Source: Novosphingobium sp. AAP83
GTDB taxonomy: Bacteria > Pseudomonadota > Alphaproteobacteria > Sphingomonadales > Sphingomonadaceae
NCBI RefSeq assembly: GCF_001295795.1
Contig: NZ_LJHY01000021.1
Span: 1 to 62,225, forward strand
Reading direction: 5' to 3'
Length of the DNA stretch: 62,225 bases
The position numbers and the translations under genes are program-made. Shown here piece by piece: positions 51,108 through 59,283 of the stretch (position 1 is the stretch's first letter; every line of letters begins with the position of its first letter). The notes beneath the pieces were generated by a model that saw only the letters and a program-made list of their open reading frames with translations, did no database searches and was not told the origin of the DNA.

Positions 51108-52184
51108 ATGACGCTTGATATCACTGCGCTGGTTGCGCCTCTTTCGGAAGAGGCGCCATCTGGCCCAGATCTTTCCTACGATAATCTGCGCGTCGATATT
51201 GACGGAAAGTTTGAACGCCCGATCAGCGATGATGGTGGTGAGTCGGATATCGATTGGGGTAAGGTAAATACCCAAATTCTGGAGCTAGCTGCCAAAACCC
51301 GCGATATCGGGCTGCCAGTCTATTTGATCAGATCGGCCGCGCTTTCGCGGCGGTTTGATTTGTTGGTGGATGCTGCGCAATGGCTGGCCCAATTGTTGGA
51401 AGAACGTTGGGCCGATGTTCATCCGCAACTTGATGAATATGGCTTCATTGGCCGCAAGGCACCGTGTGAATCTCTCACCCGCATTGGCGATTTTCTGGGA
51501 CCGCTGGGCAAAGTTCCACTGATCGAACACGCTCGTTTCGGGCGTTTTACATTCAGCGATATAGAGCGTTTTGCCGAAAAGGGGGCTTCGGCTGAGGGCT
51601 ATGGGGCATTTCGTGCCGCCATCGGTGTTTTGGACGCCGAACAGATTACCGCAATTGTTGAGCGTTTTGACGCTCTGCGTCAATCGTTCCGCCGTGTTGA
51701 TGCCGTGCTTACTGCCAACGCAGAGGGTGACACGGCAACCAACTTCAAATCGACGCACGAAAAACTTGATGGTTATCGCAAGGCTTTATCGGCCGTTTTC
51801 CCAAGTGATGCGGATGCCGAAAATCCGGACGCTGCCGTCCCTGATAACGCTGACGAGGCTGCTTCAGGCGATGTTTCGCAGTTCGCAGTTGCGTCAGCAG
51901 CGGCGGCCTTCTCGGGTGCCATTCGCAATCGCGAGGATGTGGTGCGCGCGATTGATGCGATTTGCACATATTATAGGGCGATAGAGCCGGGTAGCCCAGT
52001 GCCGTTCCTGCTTCAGCGGGCGCGCGAATGGATCGGGCTCGATTTCATGACTGTGCTGGAAGATCTGGTCCCCGGCGGGGTCGAGGAGGCAACGCGGGTG
52101 CTGCGATCAAGGCGCGCGTCGGTTGCTGAAGAAGATTCCGGACCTGCGCCATGGAGTGGCCCATCGTCGCAAGCGGAATGGTAG
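51108..52184 (+). CDS. tssA: T6SS baseplate/cap protein TssA
   Basis: A 358-residue protein with the ImpA N-terminal domain: LVAPLSEEAPSGPDLSYD near the start, then DIDWGKVNTQILELAAKTRDIGLPVYLIRS and VDAAQWLAQLLEERWADVHPQLDE. The C-terminal third has PFLLQRAREWIGLDFMTVLEDLVPGG, as in short TssA proteins paired with TagJ. TssA primes baseplate and tail polymerisation. It follows the OmpA-like gene by 34 bases and leads the sheath genes. A 105-base gap before tssB shows no gene. Confidence 0.9.
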   Translation: MTLDITALVAPLSEEAPSGPDLSYDNLRVDIDGKFERPISDDGGESDIDWGKVNTQILELAAKTRDIGLPVYLIRSAALSRRFDLLVDAAQWLAQLLEERWADVHPQLDEYGFIGRKAPCESLTRIGDFLGPLGKVPLIEHARFGRFTFSDIERFAEKGASAEGYGAFRAAIGVLDAEQITAIVERFDALRQSFRRVDAVLTANAEGDTATNFKSTHEKLDGYRKALSAVFPSDADAENPDAAVPDNADEAASGDVSQFAVASAAAAFSGAIRNREDVVRAIDAICTYYRAIEPGSPVPFLLQRAREWIGLDFMTVLEDLVPGGVEEATRVLRSRRASVAEEDSGPAPWSGPSSQAEW

Positions 52185-52289
52185 CGGAAATAGTGATTTT
52201 GGGCACCGACGGCGTGGCCGGATAGGGTGCAGAAAAGCCGCAGAAGACTCAGGCCTCAAGGGGCGAATTTACCGGTGATGGAGGCGTAA

Positions 52290-52802
52290 ATGGCAAAAAG
52301 TGGTCAGCGGTTTATCAAGGAAAACAGGGCGCCTCGTGTTCATATCGAATATGAGGTCGAAACTTTCGGTTCAAAACAGAAAGTTGAACTGCCATTCGTC
52401 ATGGGCGTAATGTCTGATCTTTCCGGCAAAAGTCTGGTCGAAAAGAAAGAACTGAAAGACCGCGATTTTCTTGAGTTCGACATGGACAATTTTGAACAGC
52501 GCATGGCCGCTATTGCGCCACGTGCTGCGTTCAATGTCGACAATACCCTGACCGGTGAAGGCAAGCTTGCGGTAGACCTCACCTTCAAATCGATGGACGA
52601 CTTTTCTCCTGGAGCCATTGCAAAGGCGGTCCCTGCGCTTGCGCAATTGCTTGAGGCGCGTGAGCAATTGAACGACCTGATGCTTTATATGGACGGCAAA
52701 GATGGCGCGCAGGACTTGCTCGACCAATTGCTCAAGGACCCCGCACTGATGAAGGCCATGTCCGCAGCGGGCAAGCCTCCGGCGAACGAGGGTGAAGCCT
52801 GA
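52290..52802 (+). CDS. tssB: T6SS sheath small subunit TssB
   Basis: A 170-residue TssB/VipA/ImpB family protein. The N terminus SGQRFIKENRAPRVHIEYEVE is diagnostic, as are LPFVMGVMSDLSGKS and the RDFLEFDMDNFEQRMAAI block. A C-terminal helix interacts with TssC. With TssC it forms the contractile sheath, recycled by ClpV. Normal length. A good GATGGAGG ribosome binding site precedes the ATG. Confidence 0.95.
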   Translation: MAKSGQRFIKENRAPRVHIEYEVETFGSKQKVELPFVMGVMSDLSGKSLVEKKELKDRDFLEFDMDNFEQRMAAIAPRAAFNVDNTLTGEGKLAVDLTFKSMDDFSPGAIAKAVPALAQLLEAREQLNDLMLYMDGKDGAQDLLDQLLKDPALMKAMSAAGKPPANEGEA

Positions 52803-52888
52803 CCGCTCCGCCGGTTGAGGCAGCGATTGGCTTAGTTGAATTTCCGACCACGACCTCTGGCCGTGGCAGGCACACAGGATGGCTTGAA

Positions 52889-54379
52889 ATGGCGACGGAA
52901 CAAGTACAAGGCGCAGGCGCAGCTACAGAAACGGAATTTGCGCCAAGCGATTTTGCAGCGCTTTTGCGCAAAGAGTTTAAGCCAAGCGACGATTCGCGCG
53001 CGAACCGGATTGAGCAGGCGGTTTCCACTTTGGCGCAGCAGGCATTGGCTGATGCGGGCGTTATTGGCGATGACGTGTTCAGCACGATGGATGCGTTGCG
53101 CGCGGCCCTTGATCGGAAGCTGACCGAACAAGTTAACCAGATCATCCACCATGCCGACTTTCAGGGCCTCGAAAGCGCGTGGCGCGGCCTGAATTATATG
53201 GTCATGAACACATCGACGAGCAGTAGCCTCAAGATCCGTGTGCTGAACGTAGGCAAGGATGAATGCCGCAAGATGTTCCGGCAGTATCGCGATGCTGCTT
53301 GGGACCAAAGCCCGCTGTTCAAGAAAGTCTACGAATCAGAATTTGGCCAGCTTGGTGGCCAGCCTTATGGGGCCTTTGTCTGCGATTATGCTTTTGATCA
53401 TTCAGGTCCTGATCTGGATGTGATGAAGGGGCTTGCCAAGATTGGCGCCGCTGCTCATGCGCCTTTCATTACTGGCGCTGCGCCAGGCCTTATGGGCATG
53501 CAAAGCTGGACTGAACTTTCCAATCCGCGCGATCTCTCAAAGCTATTTGATGCCACCGATTACGCAGCTTGGCGATCGTTCCGCGATAGCCCTGACAGCC
53601 GCTATCTCGCGCTGGCAATGCCTCGCTTCCTGGGGCGTCCGGTCTATGGTGCAAAATCCGATCCGGTCGAGGAGTTCGCTTTCGAAGAGGACACCGGCGG
53701 TGACCATGACAAGCATCTTTGGGTCAATGCAGCCTATGCTATGGGCGTTCGCGTGACCGAAGCTTTCAGTACGTGGGGTTGGTGTAGCCGCATTCGTGGC
53801 GTTGAAAGCGGCGGAACGGTCGAAGGCCTGCCGATGGCAACTTTCCCGACCGACGATGGCGGTGTCGACATGAAGTGCCCCACCGAAATCGCCATTTCCG
53901 ATCGCCGTGAAGCTGAGCTTTCAAAGGCTGGTCTGATGGCCATGATCCACCGCAAGGGCACGGATCAAGCCACCTTCATCGGTGCGCAGACAGTCAATAA
54001 TCCAGCGACTTACGAAGATCCTGCGGCAACTGCCTCGGCCAATCTTTCAGCGCGTTTGCCATACATTTTCTCCAGTTGTCGCTTTGCCCATTACCTGAAG
54101 TGCATGGTGCGCGACTGGATTGGCGGGACTCGCACTGAACGGCAGATCCAGGAAGATTTGCAGCGTTGGATTGCCAACTATATCGACGGCCAACCCGATA
54201 GCTCTACCGAGGAAACCAAAGCACGTCTGCCGCTTAAAGATGCTCGCATCGAAGTTGTTCCAGACGAAGAAAATCCCGGTTACTACAAGGGTAAGTTCTT
54301 GTTTATTCCGCACTATCAGCTTGAAGGAATGGATGTTTCTTTAAGTATGGTTTCTAAATTGCCGAATTCAAACGGTTAG
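52889..54379 (+). CDS. tssC: T6SS sheath large subunit TssC
   Basis: A 496-residue TssC/VipB/ImpC family protein. Conserved blocks include LESAWRGLNYMV near residue 105, KKVYESEFGQLGGQPYGAFVCDYAFDH, FLGRPVYGAKSDPVEEFAFEE and, at the end, KFLFIPHYQLEGMDVSLSMVSKLP. It polymerises with TssB into the sheath. The N terminus is slightly extended (TEQVQGAGAATETEFAPSDF), as in many proteobacterial forms. It lies 86 bases after tssB, on the same transcript. A 123-base leader to hcp follows. Confidence 0.96.
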   Translation: MATEQVQGAGAATETEFAPSDFAALLRKEFKPSDDSRANRIEQAVSTLAQQALADAGVIGDDVFSTMDALRAALDRKLTEQVNQIIHHADFQGLESAWRGLNYMVMNTSTSSSLKIRVLNVGKDECRKMFRQYRDAAWDQSPLFKKVYESEFGQLGGQPYGAFVCDYAFDHSGPDLDVMKGLAKIGAAAHAPFITGAAPGLMGMQSWTELSNPRDLSKLFDATDYAAWRSFRDSPDSRYLALAMPRFLGRPVYGAKSDPVEEFAFEEDTGGDHDKHLWVNAAYAMGVRVTEAFSTWGWCSRIRGVESGGTVEGLPMATFPTDDGGVDMKCPTEIAISDRREAELSKAGLMAMIHRKGTDQATFIGAQTVNNPATYEDPAATASANLSARLPYIFSSCRFAHYLKCMVRDWIGGTRTERQIQEDLQRWIANYIDGQPDSSTEETKARLPLKDARIEVVPDEENPGYYKGKFLFIPHYQLEGMDVSLSMVSKLPNSNG

Positions 54380-54407
54380 TGCGATTTGTCACAGAACGAC
54401 TACACTT

Positions 54408-54446
54408 CTGGGCTTATGTTTTGATCGAATAGATAGTCAGGCCCAG
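54408..54446 (+). promoter_or_regulatory. Long-loop inverted repeat in the hcp leader
   Basis: CTGGGC at the left and GCCCAG at the right flank a 27-base AT-rich loop in the 123-base space between tssC and hcp. It could be a processing or stabilising structure that raises hcp expression relative to the sheath genes. The arms are only six bases, so support is thin. Confidence 0.25.
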
Positions 54447-54502
54447 CGTTTTCGAGCAATTCGGGATCGCACCCAGTACAGGCACTCATTAGGAGACGGA
54501 TT

Positions 54503-54982
54503 GTGACTCCAGATATTTTTCTTAAGCTTGAAACCATCAAGGGTGAATCCAAAGACGACGCCCACAAGGGTGAAATTGACGTCGAAAGCTTCACTTTCGG
54601 TCTTCAAAATGGCGGTGCTTGGTCTGCAGGCGGCGGTGGCGGGGCCGGCAAGGTTGCGTTCCAAGACATCACCGTACACAAATTCGCCGATTCCTCCACG
54701 CCCGCTCTGATGCAGGCTTGCGCAAGCGGCCAGCATATCAAGAGCGGCGTGCTGACGGTCCGCAAAGCAGGCGGCAAGCAGGAAGAGTTCTACAAGATCT
54801 CGCTCACCAACATTCTGGTTTCGAGCGTGGTCAACACGGGTGCCAACGGTGGCAACCCCACTGAAGTGCTCAGCTTGAACTTCGAAGAAATCAAGTTTGA
54901 TTACAAAGAGCAGGGTGAGGGCGGAACGCTTGGTGGAGTCGTCAAGTTCGGCTGGAATATCAAGCGTAACGTCAAAGTCTGA
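54503..54982 (+). CDS. hcp: T6SS tube protein Hcp (TssD)
   Basis: A 159-residue Hcp. It starts TPDIFLKLETIKGESKD, has the EIDVESFTFGLQN and AFQDITVHKFADSSTPALMQACASGQHI blocks, and ends FGWNIKRNVKV. Hexameric rings stack to form the inner tube and carry small effectors. It is compact and has no C-terminal toxin extension. The start is GTG with a strong AGGAG eight bases upstream, consistent with high expression. Confidence 0.95.
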   Translation: MTPDIFLKLETIKGESKDDAHKGEIDVESFTFGLQNGGAWSAGGGGGAGKVAFQDITVHKFADSSTPALMQACASGQHIKSGVLTVRKAGGKQEEFYKISLTNILVSSVVNTGANGGNPTEVLSLNFEEIKFDYKEQGEGGTLGGVVKFGWNIKRNVKV

Positions 54983-55006
54983 TCGGGCTGGCGGGGGGGC
55001 GTCAAG

Positions 55007-55795
55007 ATGGCTGATCCAGACGCCCTGCTGCGCAGTGGCGATGTCGATGCAGCGCGCTCAGCGCTTGTCGACATCGTCCGCGCGCGTCCGGCCGACGACA
55101 AGGCTCGAATGTTTCTTTTCCAATTGTTTTGCGTGCTCGGTGAATGGTCAAAGGCGCGCAAGCAACTCGAAATTTTGGCACAAGTTGCCGAAAATGCGCA
55201 GATGCTTCTGGTAACCTACAATCAGACTATCGACGCGGAACATATCCGCGCCGATGTCTTTGATGGCAAGGCGGCGATGCCCGTTTTGGTTGGCATGGGC
55301 GGCTGGGTTGATGGCGTTGCCCACGCCGTCACTTTGCAAATGCAAGGCAAGACTGAAGAGGCTGACGCTTTACGGGACGAGGCTTTCTCGCAGGCACCGG
55401 ACACGCCGGGTGCTGTTGCCGGTCACCGTTTCGAATTCATCGCCGATGCAGATATGCAATTTGGCCCTACGTTTGAGGCGATCGTTGCGGGCCGCTACGG
55501 GCTCATTCCGTTCGAAGCGGTGCAGTCGATAACGTCGGACGGACCGCAAGACTTGCGCGATACTGTGTGGTTTCCGGTGCAGATCGCCTTGCGCTCGGGT
55601 CAGTCGATCGCCGCATTTCTGCCGGCACGCTATCCAGGATCACACGCATCTTCGTCCAATTCCATTCGCCTGGGGCGCGAAACGGATTGGATCGATCAGC
55701 CTTGGGGTCAGGCAGGTTTGGGGCAGCGGGTTTGGTCCCTTTCTGATGGAACCGATATCGGGCTGCTTGACCTGCGCAGCATCAGCTTCGATTAA
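55007..55795 (+). CDS. tagJ: T6SS accessory protein TagJ (ImpE/SciE)
   Basis: A 262-residue protein of the ImpE family. The N-terminal half is a TPR-like helical region (DALLRSGDVDAARSALVDIVRARPADDKARMFLFQLFCVLGEWSKARKQLEIL-type pattern). The C-terminal half has YGLIPFEAVQSI and the conserved DTVWFPVQI. TagJ binds the TssB N terminus and modulates sheath recycling by ClpV in systems that have it. Its stop overlaps the tssE start codon (TAATG). Confidence 0.88.
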   Translation: MADPDALLRSGDVDAARSALVDIVRARPADDKARMFLFQLFCVLGEWSKARKQLEILAQVAENAQMLLVTYNQTIDAEHIRADVFDGKAAMPVLVGMGGWVDGVAHAVTLQMQGKTEEADALRDEAFSQAPDTPGAVAGHRFEFIADADMQFGPTFEAIVAGRYGLIPFEAVQSITSDGPQDLRDTVWFPVQIALRSGQSIAAFLPARYPGSHASSSNSIRLGRETDWIDQPWGQAGLGQRVWSLSDGTDIGLLDLRSISFD

Positions 55796-56337
55796 TGGCG
55801 CGCCCGCCCCGTCAGGCTGTATTGAATCCCACGCTGTTCGACAAGCTTGTGGCTGGTAACGAAATCGGCGGGATGCGCGGCAGCGAGATCGAAGCGGTTG
55901 AGGATAAGCGCGAAACGCTACGCTTCCTCACCGTACCCTCCCTCGAGCGCTTTAATGAAGCAGCGCTTTGCGCCACGGTGCGACGTGAACTGGGTTGGTT
56001 GTTTAACACCACCAACCTTGAAGCCAGCATCGATCTTGACCCGTTTCCGCAAGTCAAGACCAGTGTTTTGAATTACGGCGTGCCCGATCTGGCAGGCAAA
56101 TCGCTGTCCAGCCGTGCTGTGTTGCGCCGCGCGCGCGAAATCCGCGACTCGATTCAGGCGTTTGAGCCGCGCATTGAACCATCCTCCCTCACCGTCGAGA
56201 TTTCCGACGTCGTTGAGCGCGAGAATTCGCTGACCTTTGTGATCGAAGCGGATGTGCGTTCTGCTGTGCGTGCAGTGCCGATCAAGCTGCGTACCGATGT
56301 TGAGGCGGATTCATCTGCGGTAACGGTGCGGCAATAG
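55795..56337 (+). CDS. tssE: T6SS baseplate protein TssE (gp25-like)
   Basis: A 180-residue lysozyme-like gp25 family protein. LNPTLFDKLV opens the domain. The gp25 core contains RRELGWLFNTTNL, VLNYGVPDLAG and RDSIQAFEPRIEPSSLTVEI, with the conserved EPR motif. TssE joins the baseplate wedge with TssF, TssG and TssK and starts sheath assembly. One base overlaps tagJ; tssF follows after four bases. Confidence 0.92.
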   Translation: MARPPRQAVLNPTLFDKLVAGNEIGGMRGSEIEAVEDKRETLRFLTVPSLERFNEAALCATVRRELGWLFNTTNLEASIDLDPFPQVKTSVLNYGVPDLAGKSLSSRAVLRRAREIRDSIQAFEPRIEPSSLTVEISDVVERENSLTFVIEADVRSAVRAVPIKLRTDVEADSSAVTVRQ

Positions 56338-56341
56338 CGCG

Positions 56342-58204
56342 ATGGACCCGCGCCTTCTCCGCTTCTACAACGATGAATTGACGTATTTGCGGCAATCCGC
56401 GCGTGAATTCGGTGAGGAACATGAGACTGTCGCATCGCGGCTTGGCCTTAAAACGCCCAACGATCCCGACCCTTATGTTGAGCGTTTGCTTGAAGGCGTG
56501 GCCTATTTATCGGCCCGCGTTCAACTCAAACTGTCAGACCAGTACCCCGAATTCACGCAGCATTTGCTGGCGGCGGTGCAGCCGCACTATCTCGCGCCAG
56601 TGCCATCGATCTGCATTGCCGGGTTCGAGCCAAAGGAAGGTGACCCACTGCTCGCCGAAGGCTATGACGTGGCGCGCAAATCCGAGTTGGTGGCCATCTC
56701 TAGCGAACAAGGTGGTAGCCCTGTCACCTTCCGGACTGGCCACGCGGTTAAGCTCTATCCGCTGCGAATAACCGAAACAGAATATCTCAGTTCGCGCACG
56801 GCAGTGGCCAGTTTCGCTGCAAACACTGGCGTTCGGGCCGAAGCCGGTTTGCGGCTGCGCTTTGAAGGGGTGGGCAGCATCCCGCTGGAAAAGCTGGCGA
56901 TTGAGGACCTGCCCATTTATCTGGATGGTTCCGGCACAATTCCCGGCGAACTATACCGGCAGATGATTGGCGATACTGTCGCCGTTCTGGCAAAATCGGC
57001 CGCATCGGCCTCGGCAGTTCCAGCCCAGCTTCCTTTGCCCGCGCAATTGGGTTTCGATAATGAAGACGCGCTACTTCCAGCAGAGGAGCGGTCTTTCCGT
57101 GGTTATCGGTTGCTGACCGAATACTTTGCCTGTCCAGAGCGCTTCCTTTTTACCGTGCTGAAGGGTTTGAAGCAGGCGTTTGCCCATGCGGATGGCCAAG
57201 CTGTTGACGTGGTGCTTTTGTTTAATCGCGCGGCACCATCGCTCGCAGGCGCACTGTCGCCCGCAAACTTCAGGCTGTTTGCCACGCCTGCAATCAACCT
57301 GTTCGAAAAGCAGCTCGGCCGCGTGCAAATGAACCCGGCCGATCACGAATTCCTTTTGATGCCAGACCGGACGCGCCCGCTCGATTTCGAGGTATGGCGC
57401 ATCCTTGATATCGCAGCGCATATGCGCGATTCTACCGAGCCGCGCGCGGTGGCACCGCTCTATGCACTGGGTGCATTGCTCTATGATTGGCGCGACGCCC
57501 TGTTCTTCGTGCCACGGCTGAAGCTGCGCCGCCTATCAACGCGCGAACAGCGCCGGTTGCGGCGGGATGATTACACCGGCACCGAAACGTGGCTGTCATT
57601 GACTGCGGCAGGCAATCCTGAACGCATCGCCGATATCAAGGAACTGGCGGTTCGCGCGCTGGTGACCAACCGTGAACTTCCGCTCAAGCTGACGTTTCGG
57701 GGGACAGAACACTTCGTCCCGCCGGGCGGTCCCGTGCGCTCGGTCAGCGTGTTGCGCAATCCCAGCAAGCCGCGCGCGCCGTTGGGGCTAGACGACGCGG
57801 CATGGCGGATCATCGCGCACCTCACGCCCAACTACGCCTCGCTTGTGCCTGAGGACGGCACTGATCCGGCGATGCTGCGCGATCACTTGGCACTTTATGG
57901 CCCGCGTGATGATGCGGCGCTGCGGCGGCAGATTGACGGGATCATCTCAGTCGGCTCGCGCGCTGTGGTGCGCCGTGTGCCGGGACGCGGGGCGATGGCG
58001 GTGGCGCGCGGCAGCCGGGTCACACTCACTCTCGATGACGCCTCGTTTGAAAACGCCCGCCTGTTTCTCTTTTCCGCCGTCGTTGAGAGGTTTCTCAGCG
58101 AGTTTACTTCCGTCAACAGCTTTACCGAAACGATCGTCCGAACGCCGGGCGAAGGAACAATCATCTCATGGCCGCCGAGAATCGGACGCAAGCACACGAT
58201 CTGA
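56342..58204 (+). CDS. tssF: T6SS baseplate protein TssF
   Basis: A 620-residue VasA/ImpG family protein. The N terminus DPRLLRFYNDELTYLRQSAREFGEEH and DPYVERLLEGVAYLSARVQLKLSDQYPEF-type pattern are diagnostic. The C terminus contains RFLSEFTSVNSFTETIV. Two TssF with one TssG build the baseplate wedge around VgrG. The length is typical. It overlaps tssG by 37 bases. Confidence 0.94.
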   Translation: MDPRLLRFYNDELTYLRQSAREFGEEHETVASRLGLKTPNDPDPYVERLLEGVAYLSARVQLKLSDQYPEFTQHLLAAVQPHYLAPVPSICIAGFEPKEGDPLLAEGYDVARKSELVAISSEQGGSPVTFRTGHAVKLYPLRITETEYLSSRTAVASFAANTGVRAEAGLRLRFEGVGSIPLEKLAIEDLPIYLDGSGTIPGELYRQMIGDTVAVLAKSAASASAVPAQLPLPAQLGFDNEDALLPAEERSFRGYRLLTEYFACPERFLFTVLKGLKQAFAHADGQAVDVVLLFNRAAPSLAGALSPANFRLFATPAINLFEKQLGRVQMNPADHEFLLMPDRTRPLDFEVWRILDIAAHMRDSTEPRAVAPLYALGALLYDWRDALFFVPRLKLRRLSTREQRRLRRDDYTGTETWLSLTAAGNPERIADIKELAVRALVTNRELPLKLTFRGTEHFVPPGGPVRSVSVLRNPSKPRAPLGLDDAAWRIIAHLTPNYASLVPEDGTDPAMLRDHLALYGPRDDAALRRQIDGIISVGSRAVVRRVPGRGAMAVARGSRVTLTLDDASFENARLFLFSAVVERFLSEFTSVNSFTETIVRTPGEGTIISWPPRIGRKHTI

Positions 58205-59283
58205 TTGATTGGTCGGCGCAGGCCGTCGATCTGAAGCGCAGCGGGCTGTTTGCCGTGCTGCGCCGGGTCGAGGCGCAAGCGGCGGACAAGCCGCGCATTG
58301 GCACAGCGCGGCAAACTGCGGATTCGATTGTCGATCTGGTGCAAGAGCCGACGATGGGCTTCTCTGCACAGACCCTTGCCAAAGTGGATTTCCGCCATGG
58401 CCGACCTCGGCTTTCGGGCGAATGGCTGGGCTTGTTGGGGCCGATGGGGCCAATGCCGATCCATATGACCGAGTTTGCGGTTTATGAGCGGCGCTATGCC
58501 ACAAAGCAGCCGTTCCTGGATTGGTTGAACACCATTTCGGGACGGATGCTCCAGTTGTTCTATCGGGCATGGGCTGAATCCCAGCCCGCAGCGCAAGCTG
58601 ACCGTCCCGGCGATGATCGCTTTGCCGAGTGGCTTGGTGCTTTATCAGGGGCGAGTGAGGGGGCAGGTCCTGACAGCCGGTTCCATGCGCGCGCGCGCTT
58701 GCATTATGCAGCTGTTTTTGCCGGACCTCGCAGCGCGGTGGCAATCGAAGATGCGTTGGGCCATTTGCTGCGCCAGCCTGCCGCCGTCGTTGAATTCGTT
58801 CCGCGCTGGCGCGAACTGGAACGCGAAGACCGCACGAGATTAGGCCGCAGCTTTGCCACGCTCGGCCAAGACGCCGTGCTGGGCGGCAAGATATATAGTG
58901 CGTCTGATGCTTTTCGCGTGATCGTGCGCGCACCAAGCTATGCCGATTACCTCTCGCTTATGCCTGGCGGCACCCGCTTTGGCGTGGCTGCTGAAGCGAT
59001 AGAGGCTTTCAAGCCATCGCATCTGGAATGGGATCTATGCGTCGAAATCGCCGATGATGATGCTCCGCCTGCTCGCCTTGATGGCCGCACCCGATTGGGT
59101 TGGAGCAGTTGGGTCAAGCCGCGCGGGTCAGCCATTGCTGCCATTGCGCGCCGCCGTCGCCGCCAGCCCGGTTCCGCCACAGGATCAGAGGCTGCGCGCG
59201 CGCTCGTACCTTCCAGTGGCCTGATCCGGGCCGACGCTCATTTACGCAAAACCAGTCTCAGGAAAAGGAAACCGGCAGGATGA
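58168..59283 (+). CDS. tssG: T6SS baseplate protein TssG
   Basis: A 371-residue VasB/ImpH family protein. LKRSGLFAVLRRVEAQ near residue 22, then RPRLSGEWLGLLGPMGPMPIHMTEF and RATKQPFLDWLNTISGRMLQLFYRAW-like sequence are characteristic, as is TRLGWSSWVKP near residue 310. The last 40 residues are basic and low-complexity. Start lies within tssF; the stop overlaps the clpV ATG by four bases. Confidence 0.93.
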   Translation: MAAENRTQAHDLIDWSAQAVDLKRSGLFAVLRRVEAQAADKPRIGTARQTADSIVDLVQEPTMGFSAQTLAKVDFRHGRPRLSGEWLGLLGPMGPMPIHMTEFAVYERRYATKQPFLDWLNTISGRMLQLFYRAWAESQPAAQADRPGDDRFAEWLGALSGASEGAGPDSRFHARARLHYAAVFAGPRSAVAIEDALGHLLRQPAAVVEFVPRWRELEREDRTRLGRSFATLGQDAVLGGKIYSASDAFRVIVRAPSYADYLSLMPGGTRFGVAAEAIEAFKPSHLEWDLCVEIADDDAPPARLDGRTRLGWSSWVKPRGSAIAAIARRRRRQPGSATGSEAARALVPSSGLIRADAHLRKTSLRKRKPAG

